64,000 nt of DNA from Monomorium pharaonis (lineage: Eukaryota; Arthropoda; Insecta; Hymenoptera; Formicidae): the NCBI RefSeq assembly GCF_013373865.1, contig NC_050472.1:8489276-8553275 (forward strand), in the 5' to 3' direction. Under the pieces are notes generated by a model. That model was not told where the DNA came from and did no database searches. It was given only the letters and a program-made list of their open reading frames with translations. This document shows positions 10,941-25,519 of this stretch, in pieces; the stretch's first letter is position 1, and each line of letters opens with the position of its first letter. Both the position numbers and the translations under genes were made by a program.

Positions 10941-13660
10941 TCGCACTCTCCTTTCCTCCCGCACACTCACGCGAGAAGGAGCTCTTCCAGGTCGACGTGC
11001 GACCGTATAATCCTCAAACGAATTCCTCGCAAATTTCCTCCGCTCACCGTATGCGAGCTAAATATTCTCAAACTTGGAGCGGGTTTTTCCCTCGGTTCGA
11101 AATTTTTTACCTTCACGTTTTAAACGTAGATCTTTCCGGTCTTACGTGCTTAAAACGCTTCCGTAAGTGCGAGATAAAATCTTGCAGAATGGAATGATAA
11201 CGTTTCAGTTGCAGCTACGATATCTGACTCGCAACATCTTGCCGCGAAATTATTACTTTGGTAAAAAAAAGAAGAAAGAAGAAAAAGTTATTTGAGCGAG
11301 AGGGTAAACTCGGCTTCGACATGAAATGTGAGGGAGACGCGCGAAATTTTGAAAAATCGCGAATGCACGTGAGAGACGGCTGACATTTTGAGCGACAGTG
11401 TACGTCCGAACGCGCAGTAGCTGCATCATTAAATGCGAGCGTGCCGAGATCGATCGTTTAAGAGTAATTATGCTAATGCGGCCCGATTATGATGAAGGCT
11501 CGAAATAAGCTTACAGGGTATCATCATTACCACGTTCAAATACGTGCGTATTATTAATAATGAAACAATAATGGATATTATTAAAGCAGCATGACGCAAT
11601 AATAGCCGGCGAGCAGCGCAGTTGCCAATATTTGTTGCACCGTATTAATCACCAGTCGCATTAATATTGCACTTGCGCACGTAGGAGGCTTTTGCAATCC
11701 GTTTCGCGCTATACAAATTGTTATGCCTAATTCGCAAGAAAGCTCTTCGAGCAATTTTCGCAATTTCGGAAATTACGGACTACCCGCTGCCGCGGAACGT
11801 TTCTATTGTCCGCCGGCCCGACGATCCTCTTCTTCGCAAAGTACGTATTTCCGTTGTAACCCTCGATTTAATTATCATGTCGATTCTTACGCCCCGGCGA
11901 GGGGCAACGGGCGTAAAACGGGGAAAAGGGCCGGCATTCATCCGAGGTGGAGACCGAGCGGGATTTAAATCTATTTTATTTGACCCCGAAGGATCGCGGT
12001 CCTTTTCCATGGAGAGGCGACTCCTCTTTCAAGAGCGGGACAAGGGCGAGGAAAACTCTCGCCGTCCCTCTTTCCGCCTTCCGGCCGCGCGTCTCTCTTC
12101 GGACGCTCCTCGCAAATTATGTAAAACACGACCGGCAGAGGCAGCGACAAGTATTGATTCCCATCGCCGGGATGTTTTACGGGCGCGTATTATTTTCACC
12201 GGGGACGATTTTGTTCCTCGGTCCGGCCGCTCGTTTCCCGTTCTGCGCGAATTCCTCGCGAGCGAAAAATTCGGTTACACCCGGGACGATCTCTCCCGTG
12301 CCATATAACACAGATCAGACGTGGAAAATTATTTTCCCAACGAATGCGCGTTCTGCAGATGTGTATAAATGACGCGCAATAAAGATCCGACGGAACGGAA
12401 TGGATTTTTTTCTCAATTAAGGATTGTCCGCGTGATGCCTTTACATTTTTTTTTATTCTCTATTGTTTTTTTTTGTTTTTTGTTCATGCAGACCATCTCG
12501 TTACGTTTCAGCGTTACAGAATTTAATGATAATAAAAGTTACGCATATGACGATCTTTTTTTTTTTTTTTAAGTCCTTCGTGTCTCTTCTATGTAATATT
12601 GAGATCTTTTTCCTCGAATTATCAATTATTCTCTATGCCATTTCTGTTATTAAGTGAGCCAATGTTTGACGTGTCGATATCCGGCGCGAATCGAGTGGCA
12701 ATAAAAGCATTCTTATTTAAACACCGTTTCGCAGGATTATTCGGAATAATTTGTTAGACCCGATAAGCGCACGCCATATGCCGCACGCAATCGTGAAATA
12801 TTAAATCCTAGTTGTCCCACGTATCATTGTGCCGCGTTGCCACGGCAAGCTTATCAGTCAAATATACCTCTCTTTAATAAACCATGCAGTATGAAATATA
12901 TCACGTGAAAGAAATTCGTTATTCTCAGCAAATGAATCAAAGTGATCCGCTACTATTGTTATTCTTACACGGAGGGAATTTTTTTTCATAAAATTTATCC
13001 TGAAAGGTCACGGTAGCCGTGGAATAACATTACGTTCAAAGAATTTTATATGATTTTTTCTGGCATTACCACTACGCGTATTTTATGTATTTTAACACAA
13101 TAAAATATAAAATATGTTTTGTTAGTTTTAGTAAACTGTACAGTCAGATGATTTCAATGATTTTAAAATATGTTTATGATTCTTTTAATTGTTTTAAATA
13201 TCCAAAAATTTTGAACTAAAATCTGTTAGGATTTTCAAAGGACAATATATAAATACATGATTATATTAGTATTGTTATAGTTTCAGTTTTTTATTGGTAA
13301 TATTAACGAAATCGTTAATCAGTTTGTCAATATTATGAGTGGCGCAGCGATGTGTAATTATTTCACGATACGTAAGCGTAGAGAGCTAATAAAGGATGGC
13401 GTACTATATTAAAATACAAATGTTTAGCGCTTCTATACTTCCAGTTTATTTGTTTTATGTATCCCATCTCTTTTCGATATCGCGATAAGAAATGCAAAGG
13501 TTTCTGAAAGTTTGTTTTTCAAATACCATATAAAAACAAATATTTTATTTTTTTTTTTATTAAATAAACTATAAAAGCAACAAAAACTTTATTAAAATAA
13601 TAGTGAATGCTTGATAAATTAAATTTTTATTAGATACGGCATATACCGAAGTTACCTAAA
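10350..13660. other. Intergenic, no supported gene
   Basis: GC-mixed DNA up to about 12.3 kb, then AT-rich. A CT tract lies at 10904-10940. The 196-codon plus-strand frame at 11718-12308 overlaps open frames in the other phases, has no recognisable domain and is likely a chance frame. Nothing else is identified. Confidence 0.5.
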
Positions 13661-13675
13661 CAAAAGAAAAAAAAA

Positions 13676-14000
13676 CAACTATGTAGTCGACTGACTGGCT
13701 AAATTCCTTTATTAAGTTAAATAATTACGACGTTTCGACCATGGGATTTGGTCCTTCTCGAGTGATTACAAATTAATTAATTGCGAGACTACAATCGTTA
13801 CAATCGTTGCAAAATTTATCGTTTCACCATTGACAATGAAACACAATTGTTTGTAAATTCGCTGCCACGAACTTTTTAACGATTGTAGTCCCTCAATTAA
13901 TGATTCTGTAATCACTTGAGAAGAACTAAATCCCATGGTCGAAAAGTAATTATTTAACTTAATAAAGAAATTTAGCTAGTCACAGTCGACTATATAGTTG
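13676..14000. mobile_element. Foldback (long terminal inverted repeat) element
   Basis: The left arm begins CAACTATGTAGTCGACTG. The right arm, read on the other strand, begins CAACTATATAGTCGACTG. Similarity continues for about 125 bp per arm, so most of the element folds on itself. Both arms carry a block around CGACCATGGGATTTGGTCC that is related to a block in the foldback element at 16436-16883. No coding capacity. The target duplication is not clear. Confidence 0.75.
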
Positions 14001-14506
14001 TTTTTCCTTTGGATTTAATTACTGGCGACAATAAGCTGGTTTTTTATTTTCTAAACAATTCAAATTGTCTTGTATATTTCAAAAATTCCTATTGTTATAC
14101 TCATCGTAATATTTGATGACAGATTGGCAAGTTGTTTTAAAAGCTTATCATCACACGTGATAAAATTCGTAGCAAATTATAATGAAGAACTTTTTCCGCG
14201 TTATACTTATTCACTCTACTATACTTATTCAGTCTACAAGTATACATCCGAGTAATTTCGAAGGCGGCTTGGGCGGGCCAAACAGTCGTGAATACTTCTT
14301 GACACCTCGCATAATCGCTTTGAGATACAACGCGTGCTCGGGACATAAATTTGTCGTTAAAAACTACGCCCATTATTCGGTTCCCTTCCTGCAGAAAGTC
14401 TCGCTATACAAACTCGACTGCTTGTATTTCCCGAAGTCCCACCCCTTAACCCTCCCTATCGGCGACTGCCTCTTCCTAAACCCTCTCTGGTGTATGGACC
14501 CCCTTC

Positions 14507-14642
<136 letters not shown>

Positions 14643-14679
14643 CCATTCTCCTTCTCTCTTTCTCTTTTGTTATCCCTTC

Positions 14680-16425
14680 GGTTTAGGGTGGAATTATTAT
14701 GCAGAGAGACCAAAGTGTCCCATAAAATCGCGCAAATTACACACCCCGATGCGTGTCTGAGCTTCATCGTAGTGATTAACTGACAATAACGGTGAAAACC
14801 GGCGATTCGGCGGCGTCGATTAATCGGGTATTTACCGGCGCAGGACCGCCTGCCGAGGACTCTTTGGCGATCGACGATCATTTTAGGGTTTTACGTGTGT
14901 ATCAGCTGTCGTTGGCCGCTTTACCGCGTGACGATGAGTTAATTTATCGGAAGATTAGTCTCGATTAAATGCGCGCAACAGGGAAGGCGAGCATTTATCC
15001 AATCGCAGGTAATCATCCGGAAAAAAGTAGTCCCGGAATTCGAATTCCTTAACGAATCATGAAACTATCGTCGTCGTCACTTCGTCAGCAGTTCTGACAC
15101 AAAGGCAGAAGGGGAAGGCGCGCTTAATCCGGTAAGTTCTTACACTCAGCATAAAAAAAAATAAAGTTTCCGTCACCGCAAAATGTATATTTTTCATTGA
15201 TCCAAAATCCGTACCTATCTTTTATACAAAGGTTATAAATTTGAGATAAAAATGTTTTATTAATTGATTTCTTAATTAAAAAAAATACCCCGATAAGCTT
15301 TTTTGGTTTAATATTTCTTTTATTTCTCTTTACTTAAAAAAAAAGTTTATTAAATTTATATACATACACGCATAATGCTCTTTAATATTAATAAACATTG
15401 ACAGAACAATCGATAATATATAATATATTAGTTAATAACAATAAACTTTTGACTGGAGTCAAAATCACAGATGATGAGATGATTATTCATACAAAGAAAG
15501 GGAACAATTATTTTCAGATTAAAAACACTTTGCATTAAAGAAATAAAATCACGTTCGCTATTTCACTCGGTTCTTTTTGTTTGTTTACTCAACAGAAATT
15601 AGATCTTTTTTATTTGCTAAGTATTTTCATCAGGCACACACATCCACACATTTCTCTCATCACATAGAAACCTTTTATTGTCCGACTGGAAAAACATCTC
15701 GCTCGGATAAGGCTTATTATTGCGTATGCCTTGCACTCCCTCGTCGAGACATAAACGCGGAATTAGCAGACCATTCGTACGCCCGACCGTTCGTACGGCA
15801 GCCACTGAAAATCTTCATCTACACGCGGAAGGAACACGCGGAACACCTTCCTCCCCCCGTTACCGTGTTACTCGCTGCGGCACGGCTAATTCGTATTCGC
15901 GGCACGGCCGCGCGTCGCATGATCACGCCGTATGGATTCGAATCCGAAACGCATCGAAAGTTCGCAGCGTCGTTTTGCCGCCACGTAACTCACGGAGGAT
16001 ACGAAACTTTTTCGTAGGGTACCCCCCCTCCCACCTCTCCCCCTCCCCCCCGGGCGGCCCGATAATACGTTCCCGTCGAACTTCGGAAACAAGTCGCTCG
16101 GAAAAGGGCGGCCGGTGAGACACGATCGCCGTCAAACGTGATTTTTTCTCTCCCTCCCCCTCCCCTCTCCCCCTCCCTCCACCTAATCGATTCGCGATTA
16201 TTATTTTCGCAAATCGCTTACAAATGGCAGTTTGAGAAGCGCGAGGACGGTTCATTCTTAATCCGTTGTTGCATCCATTGTTGCATAATACGTGCGTGCG
16301 ATGCCGAGAATTTAATATGATGAAGGGTCTAAAAATGGCGTCCTCAAGAGAAAGGGTCAGACACAATATGATGTAGGGAAATGATTAATTTTATAATTGA
16401 GTAAATATAAATAGTTTTATTGATA
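14680..16425. other. Intergenic, no supported gene
   Basis: Unique-looking sequence: CpG-rich at 14.7-15.1 and 15.7-16.3 kb, AT-rich between. Overlapping open frames at 15577-16366 on both strands are unrecognised and mutually exclusive. Confidence 0.5.
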
Positions 16426-16435
16426 TCACGCATTA

Positions 16436-16883
16436 TAGAGAGTTATTTGGTTACTGCCAGTAATAATTGAGAAATAGTTAACACAACGTTTTGGCCCTGG
16501 CTTTGGGCCCTTTTCAAGTGTCATAAAATGGAGAATGATAAATCAGAAACGCATGCTTAAAATTAAAATGAAAAAGTAACAATTTTACCAAATAAATAAC
16601 TGTACATCGCAATTATTGAGTCTGACAATTATTGTGCTTCAGTTATGGCAATTTAATTTAAATCTAACTACATTAGTTAGATACGTAAGTTTGCTTCAAT
16701 AATTACGATGTGCAGTTCTTTATTTGGTAAAATTAATTGTTACTTTTTTATTTTAGTTTTAAGCATGCGTTTTTCATTTATCATTCTCTATTTCATAACA
16801 CTTGATAAGGGCTTAAAGCCAGGGCGAAAACGTTGTGTTAAGTGTTAATTAAATAAATAAATGCCAGTTAAGCCTTTAATTGT
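16436..16883. mobile_element. Foldback element with putative 9-bp target duplication
   Basis: CACGCATTA occurs at 16427-16435 and again at 16884-16892, directly flanking the element. Inside, long inverted arms match. Left CACAACGTTTTGGCCCTGG pairs with right CACAACGTTTTCGCCCTGG on the other strand, and similarity runs on through GAGAATGATAAAT and ACGCATGCTT. No coding capacity. A 9-bp duplication with long inverted repeats would fit a Mutator-like non-autonomous element, while the arm sequence also resembles repeats of Penelope-like elements (see findings). Confidence 0.7.
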
Positions 16884-16892
16884 CACGCATTA

Positions 16893-19800
16893 CATTTTTT
16901 TCATGATACAAGATCGGAGTAATTACAGACCAACATGGACATCATGGATCAAAGGGATATTCTAACTGGACGATTTCTCGATTGGATGTAATAGATACGC
17001 GCCCCGATTTTCCCGAAAATTTTACGAGAGTTAAAAGGACATGAAATTTATCTCAACTGTCTAATACTAAATGTCCCGATCCTTCGGTATAGTTATGTAC
17101 TAATTCGCCATAGGACAGGGCTTTTGTCCCGCCCTTTAGTGCAATACATAAATTTTTCCGCCAAATACACACACACACACACACACACATTCAGACACAA
17201 ATATATATTGTACCTATAACATATAATAGAACATGTATTATGTACTTTTCAACAGGCATTTCCTTCCTTCCGCGCGGCGTCTCATCTCCACGTATACACA
17301 TCTCGGGAGGGCGGCCTCGGTAAGTGCGACCTAATTTTACGGAACATCGGCTCTTATTAATGACTGCGACAAAAAGGCGCAGGGCAGGTGAAGGAAGAGA
17401 GCTATAGCTCGGCGGCTATCGGTGAAGAAGTCATTTCGCGCGGCGGACACCGGGCCCCGGGCGCCATTGTGCGCCTTGCGACTCGTCACACGCCGATGAT
17501 TGCATTATATTAGGCGTGCAGAGTCGATCGCTCGCCCGTGGATAATCCGCATCGCATCGCGCGGCGGTCCCGCGCGCGCGGCAGTTATTCCCTTATTCAT
17601 CCCCCTAAAGCCCCGTAATAGCCCCGTGCTTTTTGCCGCGCGGGATCGCCTTTGCAGTTCGGCTGCATATGGCCAATATTGTTTTATTTCTGCCCCAGAC
17701 ATTACATCGATCGACTGCGTCGTAAAGATGTCGATTTCGCGACGGACCCACGAATATGACTTTTCGAGAGTCGATGGAGGGGGGGGGGATGTGGAGCGAC
17801 TTTTTTTCTCGCGACGCGGTTCACCGGGAGAGTTTTTTCTAATTTCGGCAATATTCTTTTATTCCTTTTCTCATTTGTGACTAATATGAAATCAACTTTT
17901 TTATATTACAAACCGTTGGCTAATTTGAATAACAGAAGTGGATTTCCAATACGAATCATATTTGTCACAATGATCATGTGAAATAATGGTTCTAATCACG
18001 ACTCGCGCAGCGATGTTGTTAATGAGCCATTTTAGCCCTTCGGGGAACCGTATCGCATAAGCGTCATAATTCATCGCCGTGTAGACGACAAACAATAAGG
18101 CAGACTTCGCGAAAACACGCGGTAATGCCGAACCGAATAGACGTGTATATTGTTACACGAGATAATTGCGTTAATTTGAAAACGAGAAGACTCGTTCGGC
18201 GCAAAGAAGCTTCGCAGAAATTAATACGAAACCGGCCGCTACGAAGTACGGTGAATATAATAATAGAATCACGACGGTCCGAAGTGCGTATGTACACGCG
18301 CTTAACTCACGCACTTGTCGTGCCAGGAAATGGATTGACACTATTGAAGATAAAGCTTACGTTTGTTTTCAATAAATATTGCATTTTAAGGGTAAGTTGC
18401 TAAATATCGGTCGCCTAAATTGCGCCTCGTCAATATTCTATACTTTTACTTAATGTAAGCAACGTTTAGTGACAAGCAAATGAAATACATAAGAAATGAG
18501 TGCTAAAGAAAGTTTATAGAATATTTTACATTCATTGTACATCTAATTATAAGGATTAAATCCATATATTAATTTTTGTCAAATTTTTTAACACACTATC
18601 ACAAATCTTATTATAAAATGTTATTAATGTAAAACTGACAAATGACAACAATAATAATAAAAATAATTTATTACGGTGTCTTTATTTTTTATTGTTATTT
18701 ATTAAAGATTTTAGTTTATTAAATACATTATTAATAAAATATTAATTATTTATATATTTTTTTAATTACTTTAATTCGTACGAAGTTGTGCTAAATCGTA
18801 TCTTTTGCAACATGATGCAATAATGCATTGATTTGTTATTGATGAAGATTAATTAGACACTTAAACAGTTACAGTTACCTGAAACATCGAACTACAATTT
18901 TGTTTGCGTAAAATTAACATCAAATTGGAAACAAGAAATGACTTGAGTGATACGCACTCGGTAACTTTCTCTTATATTATCGAATGTACATTGCATGTCA
19001 ATACTGATTGCATACAAATCGTAGAATTATTAAAACGTTCATACCTGAAATTTTGACAAAGTGCCATCAAAGAGCATTAATACGTGGAGTTTTTACGCGG
19101 CGTGCAGCGTATTATCGGGTGAAACTCGTTGCGATTTTCAATGGGGCTGTGGGCACAATGACGATGACTTCTCCAGCGGCGCAGTTAATGCCGCGGGAAT
19201 AGACAGCGAATATGATCCGTCTTCTTAAAACACTATTCGTCAGGGAATAATTCGGCTACCCTCCGCGAGTAAAAAGCTCATATTTTACTGCGGGAACAAA
19301 ACGTGTCTCGGGACGACTACCCCTTGTGCGAGAGGCCACCGGCACACGCACACAACGGCGCGGCCGAGAATCGAGATCCTCTCCCGGATTTAGCCTGGGT
19401 ATATAGCCCTCTCGACTTCAAAGGATTAGGACGCGGAGGATGCGATAGCAGGAAGCCCGGGGAGGTGCAGCGTTCTCGTTCACGGACGCTCTCTTTCTCC
19501 CGCGGCGAGTAGTTTTACATTTCGTCACATTGTTGCGCCGACATTTATAAATGCTTGCGGTCCAGCGGCAGCCGATTATGATGATTATATGACGGGCACA
19601 GGAAGCGGCGGGGGGAAGGAGGGGGGAGGGGACCGGAGACGATGCGAGCCGTGATGCCGATGGGACGAGTGTGATTCAGCGAAATCAATGCGTCTTCAGA
19701 AATACTGAAACGCCTGTTAGTGACGCTTCATCATTTCGCGATAATATTCGCGGTCGCCGCGCCGATTAGCTGGGGCCTCATCGTCGCTTTTGAATACGGC

Positions 19801-21825
19801 GTATCCGGAGTCTCTAACAGCCGCGCGTCCTCCTTTAAAAACGTATTATCCGCCGCGAAAGCGATCCGCCGAATAATATTTTAATGAAATTCGAATTGAG
19901 ATGGTCGGCGTCATGTTTTCATTTCATAAACAACGCGCGTCGGCCGCTGAGGTAGGTTAACACAAGTAAAACGTTGCCTTACGCGAAGTATAACGACGAG
20001 TGAAATTACCCTTGATGTGCAGAAAAAAGATAACAAATGCACCGCTAATTCAAGCGTGTAAAAGAATGCCTTAGATGGGTAATTTAGTTTTTCCAGGTTA
20101 AAGTAACAACAAAACGTGTCAAACTACGCTGTATTTATTGTAAATTTATATTAAATTTTTTATGTAGTATTATTGCGTGTTTTTTACAAGAGAAACTAAA
20201 TTATACAAGTGAATGAGGAATTTATTACACACTTGGATTTAGAGTGGCAGGAAAGATGCCTTTGTTTGTGGAAGTTTCGTATAAATAGATGCGCGTATGA
20301 ACGAGAATATACATAATTAATTTATCTGACGGAGTTAATGTAGTTAACTATTTGCGTTTGCAACTATTTGTATTCGCTCCAACGAGTAAACAATTAATGT
20401 ACACAATTAACATACAGATTATTACACGGCTAATTGCTGCTGAATTTTAAGTGCAATCGGCCATTTATTGATATTGATTCGGTCGGTGAATCGAGTCGAT
20501 TCTGTAAATGAGAATTACTAAAAAGCGAATTATGTCCCTCGCACATTTGCATTTCGCATTTTTATATCTAAGGTAATAAAATATGATTTAAATAAATACA
20601 ATAAATAGCAATGAAATATTTCGTAACGTAAAAACTTATTGAAGATTACTGTGCGAATAACCAGGAATGTATTTTAATGCATTCCTTTTTATTTAATAAA
20701 GTCGAGTTTTAAATATTCATATTTTATTTAAACGAATAGAATGTTTATGGGAAGTCCTAGACTGTTTCCAGCTAGAATTAAAAAGGAATTTCTTTTACAT
20801 ATATCGTCAAACGGGGGATAGAGAGGGAGTTATTGTGCCAATATTGGCATCACCTCGCTCGTCATGTTTATGCGATAAGCTGAAGTATCTTTTCGACACG
20901 TGAAAGATATTCGATAACGATACTATGCTTCAAAACCGATATACAACTTAAACCTTTGAAGTGTGTGAAAATTAAAAAGATTTCAAACCTGACGTATGTG
21001 CTTTTTAAATCTTAAATTTAAATTCTTCATAAACAATTTAATTATTTATCTTTAAATACTTGCCATGGATAGATTTTTTACATTTTGAACAAAATTGTGT
21101 TTCAAGTAAGGAAGAGTTGAATGAATGCTTATTACTTATAAGTTATTTTTTATTATATTTTCTTGTTAATTTTTTATTTGTTATTAAAAAGAATTTGAAT
21201 TGAAAATTGTAGATTGATATTTTAGGTACCATAATGTTAATTTTTTACCATAGTTGAGTAGTAATTAAACAGTAGTTAAATAATAAAAAAGTTAATAACT
21301 CTTAATTTAATTTAGTTAATTTTTAATGATTTAATTTTTAACTATAATTAGTTATTTTTAAATTAATATATAAACTTTAATTTATCAACTATTTTTTCTA
21401 CATTTAAAAATTTATATAAAAAAACAAAAAATTTAAAAAAGAAAAAATACATTCTCACATAAAAACCATTATTTCTTTGTTATTTTATATTTAATTTACA
21501 TATAAACGGTTAAATAAATATCATAAAATGTTCATTACATGATTACATTATTATCAAGTACACAAATTGATTAAAAATTAACAACAGTTTTAAAGTGATT
21601 GATTTGATTTTTAAACCATTATTAACATCCACAAAACAAGATGTAATTTTTATTTTATAACTTATATTATTTATTTCTCTTCTATTTCAGTTTCTACCAT
21701 TAAATGTTGCTTAGATTAAGTAAAAATATAAGATTGATGAGGTACGATGTAGATGACCGGTTTGACCGGATGAACGCACTTAGCAAAACTCTCCCCTACA
21801 ACGACTGTCTACACTACAACTCTAC
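16893..21825. other. Intergenic, no supported gene
   Basis: Contains an (AC)n tract at 17167-17189 and CpG-rich stretches at 17.3-17.8 and 19.1-20.0 kb. AT-rich stretches at 18.4-18.9 and 20.5-21.7 kb end in highly AT-rich, low-complexity DNA around 21.2-21.6 kb. No exon recognised on either strand. Confidence 0.5.
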
Positions 21826-21847
21826 ACTGAGAAAGAAATGTTGTTAA

Positions 21848-22016
21848 TTTGACTAAATTTTTCAACTTGATAAAATTTCTTTAGTTCAAATATTTATTAA
21901 CTTAATACAATTAATAAATACATAAAATACTTGAACTTTAATTTAACTATTTATATATATTTGAAATACATAAATAGTTGAATTGATGAAATTTAATCCA
22001 GTTGAAAAATTTAGTC
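21848..22016. repeat. Inverted repeat, MITE-like
   Basis: The left arm TTTGACTAAATTTTTCAACT is matched on the opposite strand by the right arm ending at 22016, with one short mismatch region. The interior is A/T-rich and partly self-complementary (ATTTAACTATTTAT). Probably a small foldback element. Outer ends are not resolved. Confidence 0.6.
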
Positions 22017-22029
22017 AAATGTTTTTTTT

Positions 22030-25000
22030 TTTATTGTATATTTGTGATTTTGATAAAATTATCTTTGCTAAAATTACAAACCCTAAACGACGCGCAAATA
22101 CCAGATGCACTTGTAAAAAAAAAACCAACTTCGCGGTAATCGAAACTATCGATTCCAAGATCGAACAATCGGCGCCTCACAATATCGTAGCGCCATTAAT
22201 GGTATACTGGTAATCAGTGCTTCTTTCCTACGGCCACTTTATATCCGCGGCTGTAAAACGCTTATACGATCCGCCGTAAAAGATCGAAACGCATATATTA
22301 CGCGAACGGGGTGTATCGTATACATCACGCGATACACACAAAACACATACGACCAGCGGGATCGCTGGGACGTCGTTTTTACGATCAAACTCCATAACTA
22401 CGTCCGACGGAATTATTTGAATTTCCCAACGTTTCAAGATATTAAAACGCCGGCCGGAATAACCGTGGCTGTCGTATTAATCAATCGCCCGCGTCAAATC
22501 CGTGGAATACGGATATTCAAGCGCATATTCAAGTTCCACGCGGAATCGGTTTGCGATTTATCGGCACCGTTTTAGCGGCGCCGATAGTCTCGCATCGTTT
22601 CGACATTAACGGAGTTAATTGAGACGAACCAATTTTGCACCTTCAGCGGGATTAACACGGTCCCTCCGTGACAAAAACGGGAGGTGTGTCGGTAAGAATA
22701 CACCGACTTTACTTTTCGCTATAACGTTACGTGGCTGCACAATATTATTTTACTTCCTTTTTTCTTATCGTACAATTCTCCCCCTCTAAAAATAAGGAAG
22801 AACCATGTCGAGGAGGCTCCATAATACGGAATTGATAACCGACAGCAGGCACCATCAGTGTCAGCGTCCATTCTATAATACAGGATAATACATAATACAT
22901 AAGTGGAGAACGTCAAAATTGACGTTAATAACCCCCGGGGAACAGGGCTTTAACGGTGTCGTCGTTCGCCGTCCGCTTTCGCGCCGCGAGCGGAAAAGTT
23001 ATCCCGTCGTGGGAGAGACGGTTCTTTAATTTCGCCATCATGAATACGCCGGGCGAACTCACTCGGCTTCCGTGCAACGTCGTCGGTTCGGTCGCAACCC
23101 GTTTTTCGCTCGCAACGCCGCCGCCGCGCCGTGCGTGGACGCTCCAACCGTACGCGCTGTAGCCGTACGTCACGCATCGGAGATGTTAGGTGTAAAAGCG
23201 TGTGCTTCCAGCGGTGTGCGTGTCGCCACCGGCCACCAGATACGTCCCGGTGAATGGACCTATATAACGCTCGGATGCTTTCTCCATACGCTCCACGATG
23301 ACTGATAGACCGAGGAAGGACACTGACTTAAGCCTGTTTGTCGGCCCTTACCAGCCCCGGAGCAGCTGTATCCCCTCCCTCCCCCTCATTCCCCTCGCCC
23401 CCTTCCCCCTCCCCCCTCTCCCCTCGCGTTTCTCGTTCGTGGCACCGGATCCTTTCATGGCCCCCAACAAAAGCGGCTGTCGTATTTGGACAGCATTAGC
23501 GTTAAATTTGGTCAATGAAATGGTTTAACAGGACACTGCCGTAGAATACGGTGCTATAGGGAGGACCTATACCTTTGATCCGAGAGAATTTCCCGTCGCG
23601 GATACGCGACTGACACGATTGTGTTGTAACAATCGGAAAGTGAAGCGCGACGGTGACTCCTTTAGCTCTATTATACGAAATGCGATTAAATTTAATTATA
23701 TGACGTTACGTTTAACGCGAAGAAAATTTCTCGTGACAATTGTCTCGCTCTTTCCTTTTTTTTTTAATTTTTTTTATTTTTAGAAGAAAAGTCTTTTGGT
23801 AGTCACTTTGTCGTTTATCGCCTGCGAAGCGCGATAACGCAACGATGATTCCGACCGCAGCCCGTCAGCGAGACGGCGGTGAAAGTAAGCTATTAATCAT
23901 GCATGCAACCGTACACTTCCGGCTCGCTATGAGCACAAGAATAAACGGTTCGTACCGAGGAGCATAATGCGCGCTTCGCCTCCGACTAATTAAGAGCTCG
24001 CTCCTCGCCACTGTATGCGGTTATTTCAATTAGCCACTTTTTCTCATCCATAATCGGTTACAAAGGCAAGAGACTTTAAGAAGGTCTGATAACTCCAAAC
24101 GAATAACTGTGACACTTATTGAATTAGCGACACCAACTAATTATTTTAGTTTCCTTTTTCTTTGAATAAGATATCCTCTTCTTAAAAAATGTCACGTTTT
24201 ATGAACATATCCTGAGGAAAGAGAAGGAATTTATCCTTGAAATTTTATTCTTTATGATTTTATTAAATTATTTTTGCTTCTTATTTATATGTCGCATTTT
24301 TAATATTTAGCATTGTTTCTCATACAAAAAGTTTTGTATATTCTTTATTTTAAAAAAATTTTTTAGAAAAATAACGATCAATATTTTGTATACAATAATA
24401 ATAGCAATGTTAAAGAATGGCAAATTTTATTTGTTATATCTGTATTTTGCCTACTGTTTTTAGGAAAATAATAGATTATGGTTTGTGTAAAATCTAATAT
24501 TTTTTTCTTTTAAAAGTAGGAAGAGGAAACATTATCAACTCTAAGATATTTTAAAAAGCAATTTATTAACGCAAGAAATTGTTACTTATATAACAACAGA
24601 ATTGATGAATCTCTCTCCTCTCAAAAAAATTCTGGTTACAATCATGCAATGGTCAAATCGAAATAACATCAATATTAAAAATGATAATTTGCGAAAGTTA
24701 AATTGCACCTTATCGAAACAAAATTTACACGGTCCAGAAATCATTCTTTTCAAAGCATTGTAGTATTAAAATAGCATATAGCATAGCAAATTCGCGATAG
24801 TATATTTAAATGAGAGGAGTAATTGGAGTTATCTGATGGTCCCAGACGCTATCGTATCGCCATGTTTTACTGTTATTACCGAGCATTGTCTGTGCATTGG
24901 GGGGAACGGACACAGTAGGTCTCCGCGACACTTAAAAAACAAAATTCACGCCGTTAAATCGAGCTGTACGATCGCTATCTACCCATCCAACAGCAAATCT

Positions 25001-25068
25001 CGCACCCGCCGCAACATCCCTTCCGACATGGCGGGGAGAACATTTGAATTCTCCTCTCTGCCTCCGCT

Positions 25069-25099
<31 letters not shown>

Positions 25100-25500
25100 A
25101 TCTTACACCGTTGTTTATATGCCGATTTCTGACAAGGGTGCCAGGATTCCCGACTCGAACAAATATCCTAAACAAACTCGCCATTGCCTATTATGCACAA
25201 ATTTCATTTGCGCGTGTGTCGGTATGTACGCTATTGAAATCGATGTAAGATATGAGAGATTGACAAAAGATTAGGACGCGCTCTTTATTAATGACAATAA
25301 AATTAATCATTAACTATCATATAATTTAATTCCGAAATATTCTCCGACAATTATGTGGCTTCTGAAATCGAAAGCAAAAGTTTTTGAGCTTATTATGTGA
25401 TAAAAAGTTTAATTTTTATGATAAGAGAAATATCGCGTGATTCATATCATCTTTTCTTTTTCACCCTCGGAAATATTTTAGAAAATGAATTTTCCCTCGT
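22030..25500. other. Intergenic, no supported gene
   Basis: CpG-rich 22.1-24.0 kb, then AT-rich to 24.8 kb, with a CT tract at 25071-25096. Short imperfect hairpins occur (for example GTGTGTCGGTAAGAATACACCGAC near 22.7 kb, quoted here only as a hairpin). No supported exon. Confidence 0.5.
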
Positions 25501-25519
25501 CAAATATGATACTTTTGCG

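Noticed and set aside
11718..12308. 196-codon plus-strand open frame
   Set aside because: All three plus phases and a minus phase are open over much of it, as expected where A/T-rich stop codons are scarce. The protein is unrecognised.
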